Shown here: piece by piece, positions 55,453-64,000 of the stretch
How positions within the stretch are numbered: the first letter of the stretch is position 1
How the letters are laid out: the number at the start of each line of letters is the position of its first letter
From: Symsagittifera roscoffensis
Taxonomy: Eukaryota > Xenacoelomorpha > Acoela > Convolutidae
Direction of reading: 5' to 3'
Assembly: GCF_963678635.1 (NCBI RefSeq)
Contig: NC_087064.1
Location: 74,763,713 to 74,827,712 of the forward strand
Length of the DNA stretch: 64,000 nt
The notes under the pieces: generated by a model
The model's database searches: none
Seen by the model: only the letters and a program-made list of their open reading frames with translations
What the model was told of the DNA's origin: nothing
Position numbers and translations under genes: made by a program

Positions 55453-56691
55453 ACTCTCCCATCTTTCCAGTTCCCCTTTCTGGCATCTGCTCGTTCTCCT
55501 GTGGTATCTGCTTAGCCGCGTCTTTCAGTACTGGTCTCAACTCATATTCTTCTCCATCTTAGCTGTTCGCAATCACCCTAATACCCATTGTCTGATTCAT
55601 TATCTTAAATGCTCCCGCAGTCTCTTCATTGATCGGTAGTGTTGTCACTGCAAATATCTACCTGCTCCTCCTGGCCATTCGTTTCTCTTCTCCGTCCGTC
55701 CTTACTCTCTTTATCATTCTGTCCTTCACTCTCTCCTGTATTCCGTTTTCGATCTCCAAATCACTCACAGTCACCTCGCTTAATAAATCGCTGTAAATTT
55801 TGTAAGCCCCCCCCCCAATTAATATGTAACTCACAAACATTCTTTGATAACAATTCGCGACTAATTTAATCTCTTCCAATTTAATTTCATTCGATTTTAA
55901 AACAACTTTCTTTCTTTTCAAATTCTCAAACAATAATTGAATTTCAAATATGCTTTGATCGCTCTTTCCATTTAAATGACTTATCTCAATTTGTGCTTCT
56001 TTGTCAGCTTTAGCTACTAAATTCGGCCTTGACTTATGTAAATTTGATTTTGCAACTTAATGAACTTCGTGTTCGTTCCGGTTGAGCTCCTTTTGTAATC
56101 AATCCAGCAATTAGCCGCAATCAATTTAGTCGTCTGATCCTCGCTTTTCATGTCAACGTACTCCTCAATACATTTTCCTCATATACCTCTGTCCTCAGTT
56201 ATCTTTACTACTCTGTCATTATCATTATCTTTTCTTCGATCAATTTTTCCAATTTTTCTCTAGCTTTCTTAAATTTATCCCCATCATTATCCCAATCACT
56301 TGCCGGTTTCATTCGCGAATAGAGAACATGGATTAAACGTTTTCCGTGACGACAAGTTAAAACCCCTTTATCCATGGCTTCACTGTCCCCATCCATTAAT
56401 TTTTCTTCAGATTTATTTGATTATATCTAATTAGATCCCAAACCCGGTAAATGTGCGGAATGCGCCTTCCTTTTTTAAACTTCAATTTTGTCTCAATTTC
56501 TATTTTAACCAAATTTTTCTGCGCTTTCAGCACTCCCATCAATTGCCCTTCTAGGACTTTAAAATCAACCTCATTTGCGTTGTCAAATCTTGGTAGTATC
56601 TCTTCTGACCCCCCCTCCCGTTTTTTGGATTTGAGCCGTAAATCCTCTGGTAAGAAGAAAGTCCATTTTGTCTAACATTGTTTTTTTGCGA

Positions 56692-57000
56692 CTAGGGCAT
56701 GTGCAAAGACTGCTTCAGCATTCCTTTAATGATCCCATTTTCTTTCTCAACCAGTCCATTGGAGAAGGTGGCATAACCTGCTGTGCTTTTGGCAAGGCAT
56801 CCAAAATCATTGTTGAATTGCCCCTCTACATCATCTAGAAAACTTACGGGTGTTCCAAATCGCATGAACCATCCAATTACAATGTTTTCCATGATTATAA
56901 CTGGTTTTATAGATTCTACCACAGTGAAAACTGAGAAACGTGAAAACTAATTTATCATATGTAATAGTAGCACCTTTTGATTTGTTTTAGGGTCTCTCTA
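56692..57000 (-). pseudogene. Copia integrase core, fragment
   Basis: The minus frame 56922-56692 reads WFMRFGTPVSFLDDVEGQFN, DFGCLAKSTAGY and NGLVEKENGIIKGM. F-L-x-D-x-G-x-Q-F-x-N and N-G-x-x-E-x-x-N are the second Asp and the Glu regions of retroviral-type integrase (DDE). Here the Gly after DDV is Glu and the zinc-binding part is split off, so it is inactive. Confidence 0.75.
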
Positions 57001-57135
57001 CTCTGCTAAGTCAATTGCCACCGAATCGTTAAATTCTTTACTCCTGGGAGTCAATAACTGGGAGTCTGATATTAGCTACTTTTCCAGTCTCATTACAGGC
57101 AGAGCAGTTCGTAATTAAGCTCACGATTACTACCT

Positions 57136-57402
57136 CTATATCTTTAATTCGTAGGTTGTTATCCCAGAGTCTTCCAAATAAGTTTTCATGTTTTCTTTGC
57201 TTGCATGGCCGATTCTCAGGTGGATATCTTTGATTTTTTTTCTATCAATTTCCTCATTAGAAATTCTTTCCTTCCAAAAGATCTTCTCTTCTTTACTAAC
57301 TCGTTGTTTCATGTGCAACTTTTTTCTATCGTCTTTTACTCTCCATATTCGATGACCCAACCCCGATCTGGTTAGTTTAAACTCTTTTTCTGGGGTCCAC
57401 AT
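57136..57402 (-). pseudogene. Copia GAG-pre-integrase segment
   Basis: Reads GLGHRIWRVKDDRKKLHMKQ and then KDIHLRIGHASKENMKTYLE. H-x-R-x-G-H-x-S-x-x-x-M is the GAG-pre-integrase motif that precedes integrase in copia polyproteins. The expected Cys pair beyond it is not in this frame. Confidence 0.7.
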
Positions 57403-57420
57403 TAGTTTGTTTGGGAAATC

Positions 57421-58169
57421 TTAGGTCACTTTTAGTTTTTCGATCGCTTCTACTTCTGTTCCACCGTGTCCTTTGTTTTGAGCTTTGTTTCCGATAAAAA
57501 TTTTTGTTGCTTCGTCTAGGTTGGATTTTTCTAGGAGCGCTATGCTAAATACTCTGTACTTAATTGTCGTTTCAGCTTCGTTCATCTCCATCCGATACCG
57601 CTTCATTCTTTTCATGTACTCATTCGAACTTATCATGGGACCTTTTTCACATTTTTTACATTGTCTGTAAATTTGGGCTAACTCTAGAAAACGATTTGGT
57701 GTCAAGTACTCATCCAGCACGTCACTAATGCTTGTTATTCCAGATTCAGTATGCGCTTCGTCCCGATCCATCCTGATATCGACTTCGTTCAATTCTGCAG
57801 TTGTTATCCCATTCATAATGACATGTGGTGCCTGCATTTCCAATGTAATTTGCGTACATGCACTCCACCACAGTAAATTGTTCTTCCACCTTCGATATTC
57901 GTCTGCTTCTGCTGAGCTTGAAATTGGCACCTTCACATCTTTCACCCTGACTCTCGATATCTCTCTCCTATTCTGTTCTCTTCCATCCACTGTTTCTCTC
58001 TCTCTGCCAATGCTTCTGACCTTCTTTTTAACCATTCTAAGTCTGCTCTCGCAGCCTCTTCATTGCTCTTACCAGTAACCACCTCGGTACTCCCCACAGA
58101 CCTCTGTGGGATCCACTTGAATTGCGTTGTTGTGTCCCCTGTCGGTGTTCCTTCGTCGTTTTCATTCAA
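57421..58169 (-). pseudogene. Copia gag region
   Basis: An ATG at 58169 starts a frame with LEWLKRRSEALAEREKQW that shifts near 57990 into a 204-codon frame containing SSSAEADEYRRWKNNLLWWS, FLELAQIYRQCKKCEKGP, KRYRMEMNEAETTIKYRVFS and LDEATKIFIGNKAQ. The Trp-rich start and helical pattern fit copia capsid. It begins ~100 bp inside the right LTR, as expected for the first gene. The zinc-knuckle is not seen. Confidence 0.65.
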
Positions 58170-58268
58170 TTGAGATGTTTTTCACGTTCTGATCGTACTT
58201 ATATTTCTCTCGTTCTGCAATCTTCCGCGTGTCATCCGGTTCTTATATAAGTTAACCTCCTGCTATGA

Positions 58269-58440
58269 TGTTGAAGTTTCTCTTGAGGTACAACAACTGG
58301 TTACTAATTGGTTAATTTAGGACAATGATCTCACACATTTTTAATACTATTTCAGATAACTATCTGACATCACAGACGTCTATTAACATTGAGCGTGTGC
58401 ACTGAAGATCATTTTATCAGTCACAAAACGTATCTTACAA
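58269..58440 (-). repeat. Copia 5' LTR (putative)
   Basis: Partner of 52505-52672. Internal sequence on the minus strand begins TCATAGCAGGAGG right after TTCAACA; a primer-binding site there could not be matched to a tRNA by eye. Confidence 0.6.
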
Positions 58441-58516
58441 ATGTATCATCGTAAGGGGACGAGACTCATACCCTAAGTTTTCCTGCAGGTCCTGAATTTC
58501 CTTTTTATTCGTGCAG

Positions 58517-58838
58517 GTCACTGTCGAGGTTCAGTAAATTTCTTACAATCTTTCCAACCGCAATGTTCTTCACTAAAAACGAGATAATGCCTGGGAGATT
58601 AGTTAAAGCATTGTCTGAGAGAACCATTTGGTGCTGTTATTCTTCGCACTCTTCAGCTGACGAATTAATTGATTTCCTTTTGAGTCTGCAGTTCGAAAGT
58701 ATTACACCCTTCGTTTGTCCGAATAATTATACTCCACTTGACTTTGGGAAAGCTTTTATTTTAAATAGGCTCAAACATCAGAACCCAAATACGTCAACCG
58801 ATGTGAATACAAAGTTATGGAAAGAGAAAAATAAATAG
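58517..58838 (+). CDS. Exon of an Artemis/SNM1-like beta-CASP nuclease gene
   Basis: A strong acceptor (TTATTCGTGCAG, also TTTTCCTGCAG 25 bp upstream) opens a frame reading FLTIFPTAMFF, then CCYSSHSSADELIDFLLSL and ITPFVCPNN. In Artemis (DCLRE1C) and relatives the end of the beta-CASP domain has I-x-P-S-T-M-W-F, then a Phe/Tyr-Ser-x-H-S-S-Y-S-E-x-x-x-F-(V/L) motif and a Pro-x-V strand; order and spacing match. The His of HSS is a metal-site residue in these nucleases. The frame meets TAG at 58836-58838 after KEKNK; coding-like sequence continues for about 50 codons in the same frame (SELLRQHRRFEGF), so this TAG may be a lesion or the true end. Earlier exons were not identified, and the copia element lies just upstream, perhaps in an intron. 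Confidence 0.5.
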
Positions 58839-58989
58839 AATAAGAGATGTAAACGCAAACTTTATCGGGGGAATTTTTCAACAAACACACCAGACTGCGA
58901 ATACCATAGTGAGCTATTGAGACAACATAGACGCTTTGAAGGATTCAGAAACAGCCAAAACAGCCGGGGAGACAGAAGAAAATAGAACA

Positions 58990-60343
58990 GAAAAACTGAT
59001 CCAGTTTTTAAAAAAATTTAAAACAATACTTTTTTCGTACTGTATTTTTTACCGCTTGTATAAGTTTTGCTTTTCAGCTTAAATAAAAAGAGGATATTTT
59101 AATCCAGTTTTCAGAAGATTTTCTCTGGAATCCAGGAACATACAGACATAAAATTGTGCGCCTATCCGGTGAACAGTTTGGCCTCTAAATGTGATTATGA
59201 ACAGTGGATATTTTAGCAGGAATCCCGTAGCATGTTGGCTGCTGTAATTGAAAATGAATTATATATTGTTTTCAGGCAAAATTATACAGAAATTTCACGA
59301 AATGACTTTTTAGTAAACTTAAAATGGCTTAGAGATCTTAATCAGATCCGTTTTCAGGTGATAGTTTCAAATAGGGAGTTTTTTTTGAGAGATCATAAGT
59401 GCTTCAATTTTTGTCTAGTGATATTTTTTGAGCAAACTGAAAATATCTACAAGGTTTTTCTTCTCACTTGGCATAACTCGCAAGGGTAAAAATTGAAAGT
59501 GATAAAATGAAAAATGAAATTCACATAAAAAAGTTTTGCTTCCAAAAAAATGAAGAAAAAACGACTTATCAGTGCTCAAAATCTTTTTCAAAAAATTGAA
59601 AATCAAAACTTTAAAAAAAAAAATAAGTAAATCAACTATATGCCAACTAAACTGTTTTTAATTTCGTTGAAGTTATGTAATGTGTGAGATTATTTTAATA
59701 AATGCTATTTCGGACATGTAATTTGAGATTAATTGTTAATTTGAATCATACAAAAATGTTCTTCAATTTTGAAGAAATGGACGCAATATTTGTTTGAGAT
59801 AAGCTTTTTTTCGTTTTTTTTTGAGTGTTTTCATTAACGTTTTTGAGAGATGACTCACGTGATTTATGGGAGTTCAAAAAACTAAAAATTATCAATTTGA
59901 ATAGTTTGGGGTAGCTGAAGTAAGCAAATTAGAGTTTTCTGTTAATGTTTAGTATGAGCAGCAAATTAAAGTGTCCCAGCTACTTTAGTCAATCTAAATG
60001 ATCATAAACATATACGCGTGGGCGAGATTTTCTTGCAAAACAGAAAAAAGTCAACTTTTTGATTCAAGCAATTGATACAAGCAATTGTTTTGCCACTTAC
60101 TAAATCAAATGTTAAGATCTTGTTAATTTCGAACCTAGTAACAAAGCACCCATTTTTACAAATAGGGGAAATACCACAACAAGTTACTGGCATCTATTTC
60201 TCTGGACTTTTTTTAAACTTGAAGAAAAATATATAATCGATAAAAAGACATCTGAAAGTCTGTATATTTTCTGTCTGAATTGTTTACAAGTGACATTGTT
60301 AATTATGATGATAAATTTGATTTTGGCTGCTTACTCTGAATCA
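58990..60343. other. Intergenic stretch, nothing supported
   Basis: AT-rich, short ORFs only, no repeat of note. Confidence 0.6.
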
Positions 60344-61095
60344 CCCGTACCCAGTAAGTTTTCTAAAACATATCTGAAATTTTTTTTCAGATCTAAATTT
60401 CAGATCTGAAATAGGTTGTGAAATGTTTAATTAACGCTTGGATACTTTGAGGATTGGTTATTTCAGACCTAATTTCAGATCTGCAGATTTAGTTTTTCTT
60501 GGTAATTTCAGCTTTGAAAAATCAATGATTCTGACACAATTTTTGCAATTTCTCTTTTTTTTTGTATTTGATAGCTTCTGTTAGCTACTAGCAGGTATTC
60601 ATTCAACAAAATCCCATGTTGGAAACTGCCAAAATATGTTTCTCCAAGCATGAGATAAACATTGGAAACGCATGAGTAGTGCATGAAATCAAAAATTTGA
60701 CAGGTATTTAAACAGATTTGAAAAATTTTTAACACAGTTGAACAAGAAAATTAATTTTAAAACAAAACTGTGTGCAAAATTATTCGAAATTTTTTAACGC
60801 TACTTAATCTAAACATAAATGAGTATTGCAGATCATCATCAAAAATAAAAACTCAACTTTTTGCTGGAAGTGCATAAATTATGATCTAACAAAGGATTTC
60901 TCAGATCTGATTTCAGATCTGAAATTTTGATTTTCGGTTATTTAAGACCTGAAATTTTCTTTCAGATCCAAATTTCAGATCTGAAATTCGTAATTTTTTA
61001 TCAAGGTCTGAAATAAAGAACTTCAGATCTGAGAATCAACTTATGTAATAAATAAAGAATTTCAGATCATGCGCAGAAAATCACCTGGGTACGGG
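60344..61095. mobile_element. Inverted-repeat element with AGATCT-palindrome arrays
   Basis: The ends are CCCGTACCCAG (60344-60354) and CTGGGTACGGG (61085-61095). CAGATCTGAAATT and AATTTCAGATCTG recur near both ends (about 60385-60412, 60465-60485, 60900-60995, 61010-61065), often back to back. The middle is AT-rich without a protein. No target duplication could be read. Non-autonomous. Confidence 0.7.
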
Positions 61096-62483
61096 CATGA
61101 CTTCCATGAAACAAAAGCTTGACTAAAGATTCTTTGAAACAAAATGAGGCAATAACAGAATTTTAAAAAAATTCTTAAGTGAAAAAGATCATACACTTGC
61201 AGTGCACGTAGCACAAATGTTTGACTGCAAAAATCTTTACAAAAATTTGAAAGACTGAGTTTTTTCTAAAAACTGTATAATTTTTCACAAACTCCCGTAA
61301 GAGTTCAGAACAAGAACCAACATTTTTTCTACTGTTTGTTATCACACAATCAGCGTTCCGTGACAATGAATCTGGTTAAAGCTCTGAAAAGACTTTTCTT
61401 TTTGTTTTGCAAACTTACGTTTTATAGGCTTTATAAATAATTTTTTGGTCAAAAAGCAAAAACCTGTCTCATGGAAATCAAATCAGTTTCATAATGATTG
61501 ATCAAAAACCAAAATTATTTCGAGAGCAATCAAAATATGTGTTCACAATTAGTTTTCTTCTTCATGTTTTTCATTTTTTTTTGGTGTTAGACAAAATTTC
61601 AAAGTTTTCTAAAAAAAATGCATAACTTTTTAAGTTTTTGATGCTTTATGTTAAAGCCACACGTTTTGATTTCAGGTTGATTACTCTAATGACTAATTGC
61701 TTTGCACTCAAAAATATGAATTGATCCAAAAATCTATGCGGGAAAAAACTACAAGTTCGTGTGTTTCTGTTCCGACCTACTGTGCGAAGTGACGACACAA
61801 GGAGTGTTTTTAGCTACCTCAAAAAAGTTACTGGGAAGTCAAGTAAGATATCGTATTGAAGTATTTCAGCCATTAATCAAATTTTAAAACTTGTCTCAGT
61901 GTTAACAACAATTTTATTTTTAGTTCCATTTGTTAACAGTGAGTTTGGAAACACAATTATAGTCAGCCTAATTCAATCGTATACCTTAATTTAGACACAA
62001 TTTAATCACATAATTATTTTTCTCTATCTTATTCAACAACTCTTTCCTGGAAAAAAAATCAGCAGGAAGTAGAAAAACCGTTTTCATTTCGTTTTGATTT
62101 TTTTCTTGACTCAGGGTGTCGGAAAATTTTGTTTGTGCTACTTGAGAATCAACCGAATACTTTCGTCAATGTTTTGTTGGCCTTGAAGTAATTTTATAGA
62201 GAAATTAAATAGCGCTCTTTCAATGCTGAGAAATATTCAAACGGTTTCCCAAACTCTAGAAACGTTCTTTTTCACTTGGACATTAGCAAGTGAATCGGTA
62301 AAAAAAAATTTTAAGCAAAGGAGCAACAATGGTGTGCATAAATAAGTTTAAACTTGATTCGGAGTGAAATGAATTTCAAAGAGTTGATGGCAAAAAGAGG
62401 GAGGTTTTACATTCGTTTGCTCTCTGAAAAACAAAGATATGTTTGAGACTAGGGGACTACAATTGAGTTGACTTCTACTGAGG
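61096..62483. other. Intergenic stretch, nothing supported
   Basis: AT-rich sequence without defensible ORFs or repeats. Confidence 0.6.
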
Positions 62484-62675
62484 CTAACAACGGCGGCTTT
62501 TTAACAAATGCTCTACAACCAAGATAGCTCTCATTAGAGCCTGACTAAACACAGCGCGTTTCAAAGGTACCCCAAACATCGACTGAGAACTAAGACTGTC
62601 GACCTCAAAAGTAAGTGCGGTTCCTCCCACCCATCTGCCCATGTCATTATGGAAATCAGGGCAATCCACGCACAA
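62484..62675 (-). pseudogene. Possible RNase H-like retroelement fragment
   Basis: The minus frame reads MGRWVGGTALTFEVDSLSS and LKRAVFSQALMRAILVVEHL. The pattern of a Gly-rich strand followed by S-V-F-x-x-x-L-x-A-I-x-x-x-x-x-x-L resembles the RNase H domain of LINE-type elements (S-V-F-Q-A-E-x-x-A-I). The Glu of that motif is absent. The patch is GC-richer than its surroundings and short, so this is tentative. Confidence 0.25.
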
Positions 62676-62839
62676 CAGCTAATCAAAGTTGCTACCACAA
62701 ACAGTTTTTAGCGTGGAATCCACAGACCAATAGCGATCAATACCAGTAAGCTTCTAGCAACCGATACACTTTCAATAACAACCTTCCCCGCACTGACAAA
62801 AATGGATTTCGACCAATTTTAGTATGAAAAAAGTATGCA

Positions 62840-63060
62840 GATTAGATTGAAATCGATTTAAGTTGTAAAAAAGTAAGTTAATCAAAACAAACAATTCAGG
62901 TCGATTTGGATCGATTTTAAATCGATTAAAATCGATTTAAATTCAACGCTAAAAAATGGATTCCAGTCGATTTTAAATCGATTTGAATGGATCTTAATCC
63001 TGACCGAAGATGAAATCGATCCAAATCGATTTTAAATTGGTTTAAATCGATTTTTTTACT
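62840..63060. repeat. Array of ATCGAT palindromes
   Basis: AAATCGATTT, GGTCGATTT, GGATCGATTTT, AAATCGATTAAA and similar recur more than ten times in ~220 bp in both orientations. Similar sequence architecture to the AGATCT element; the ends are not defined. Confidence 0.75.
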
Positions 63061-63395
63061 TCTTTTTTTCTTCAAATTTTCTTCATACTGTGTCCTTACC
63101 ATATCCAAAGCTAGTTTTCTCATAGAACATTTTGGCGTTTTTTTCTCAACAATCGCTTATTTGATTCGTTTGAACACTGAAAAATTGATCTATGTTTAAT
63201 TTTTTCAAATGCTTCAATATAATTGAGTAATTTTGATGCTCGATGTAGTGTTGGGAAATACTTGGCTATGTTCGGCTGGTCCAGTTTCTACTGATAAAAG
63301 GGACGTCTACTAAAATGTCTACTAAAATGCTTGTAAAACAAGATCAACCGTCCCCCATGCCCCCATCAATTCTTATCCCGCAACCCCTCCCCCTC

Positions 63396-63850
63396 AAAAT
63401 CTGATTTACGTTGACCAATTTATTCATTCGTTGCACAGGTTTTAGCCCGAGATCGGCTTTTCAATGCATTGTTTTGAGCTCAAAATCTGGTTTATTTTGA
63501 CAATTCTCTTGATTTGTTACATCAGTTAATGCACAAAATCTGATTTACAATGAGGGTTTTCTAGATTTTCGTTTCATAGTTTTGAGGTCAAACGTTGATT
63601 TTTAGCGACATTTTTTTCTATTTAATACATTGGATATGGCCCAATATCTGATTTACATTGATAGTTTTTTACTAATTTTTTTGCATATTTTTGAGCTCAA
63701 AATCTGATTTATATTGACCAATTTATTCTTTCGGTGCACAGGTTTTAGCCCAAGATCGCATTTTCAATGTTGATTTTCTATGATTTCAAGGCATATTTTT
63801 CAGCTCAAAATCTGGTTTATTTTGACAATTTTCTTGATTTTTTTTAAAGA
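63396..63850. repeat. Complex minisatellite (CAAAATCTGATTTA-type units)
   Basis: GAGCTCAAAATCTG(G/A)TTTATTTTGACAATT and related phrases recur, and a larger block (TTGACCAATTTATTC, GCACAGGTTTTAGCCC) occurs at 63412 and 63714, giving a higher-order period of about 300 bp. Confidence 0.75.
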
Positions 63851-64000
63851 AAATTGTCAAAGGGACAAGGGACACGATAAAGAATTCATTCTAACTCCAA
63901 TTTTTAGGGTCCTTATTATTGGTGATGGTTATTTATATGAATCATATTATTTGTTATTTTTGTTTCGGGCAAATGATTTTTCGACCTGGTTGAAACTTGT

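Larger units (their letters stand above)
52505..58440 (-). mobile_element. Degraded Ty1/copia LTR retrotransposon
   Basis: Minus-strand order from right to left is gag, GAG-pre-integrase, integrase, then reverse transcriptase and RNase H, which is the copia order (integrase before RT). Flanked by ~170-bp direct repeats. About 5.9 kb, of typical size, but with many stops. It contains a long palindrome at 53669-54048. Confidence 0.85.

Noticed and set aside
60344-63060. Palindromic arrays considered as CRISPR
   Set aside because: Units are contiguous or irregularly spaced without unique spacers of constant length, and the genome is eukaryotic.

Overview
The window is AT-rich animal genomic DNA, not prokaryotic: it has GT-AG introns, long gene-poor stretches, microsatellites and eukaryotic transposon families. 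It is probably an invertebrate (a nematode or arthropod would fit the mix of elements), but I cannot name the species. I found no rRNA, tRNA or CRISPR. Almost everything recognisable is mobile or virus-derived, and almost all of it is decayed. A 200-base run of N lies at 48801-49000.

Layout. 1-13 kb: intergenic DNA packed with small non-autonomous DNA transposons. There are four copies of a hAT-type MITE (three with 8-bp target duplications), two copies of a second inverted-repeat family, and at least three further terminal-inverted-repeat elements. Embedded here are a possible small multi-exon gene (4.7-5.7 kb) and a convincing secreted peptide precursor exon (7968-8222, minus). 13.4-27.3 kb: the most unusual block. 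Fragments of a gene resembling chuvirus-type (mononegavirus) envelope glycoproteins, rearranged by direct and inverted duplication, are followed by four tandem ~2.3-kb copies of a second, unrecognised gene. The glycoprotein-then-second-gene order resembles G-N order in chuviruses, but the second gene's identity is inference only.

27.3-33.5 kb: an inverted-repeat element built from a 10-bp palindrome, a 1565-bp tandem duplication, and a ~600-bp ATAC microsatellite. 33.5-49 kb: remains of a Maverick/Polinton-type element on the minus strand. It holds a protein-primed family B DNA polymerase with N-terminal zinc fingers, a hydrophilic ORF, an adenain-like protease and a partial upstream ORF entering the gap. 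Between them lies a threefold tandem duplication carrying a plus-strand PC4-like ORF and the 3' half of the protease gene. A GC-rich LINE (41.6-45.6 kb) has inserted into the middle unit.

52.5-58.4 kb: a decayed Ty1/copia LTR retrotransposon on the minus strand, containing an essentially perfect 188-bp-arm palindrome. Just downstream is one exon (58517-58838, plus) resembling the Artemis/SNM1 beta-CASP nuclease family, the best candidate for a conserved host gene. 59-64 kb: gene-poor DNA with an AGATCT-rich inverted-repeat element, an ATCGAT-rich array and a complex minisatellite.

Functionally, the window reads as a transposon and endogenous-virus graveyard in which local tandem and inverted duplication has repeatedly multiplied already broken genes. 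No intact autonomous element is present.
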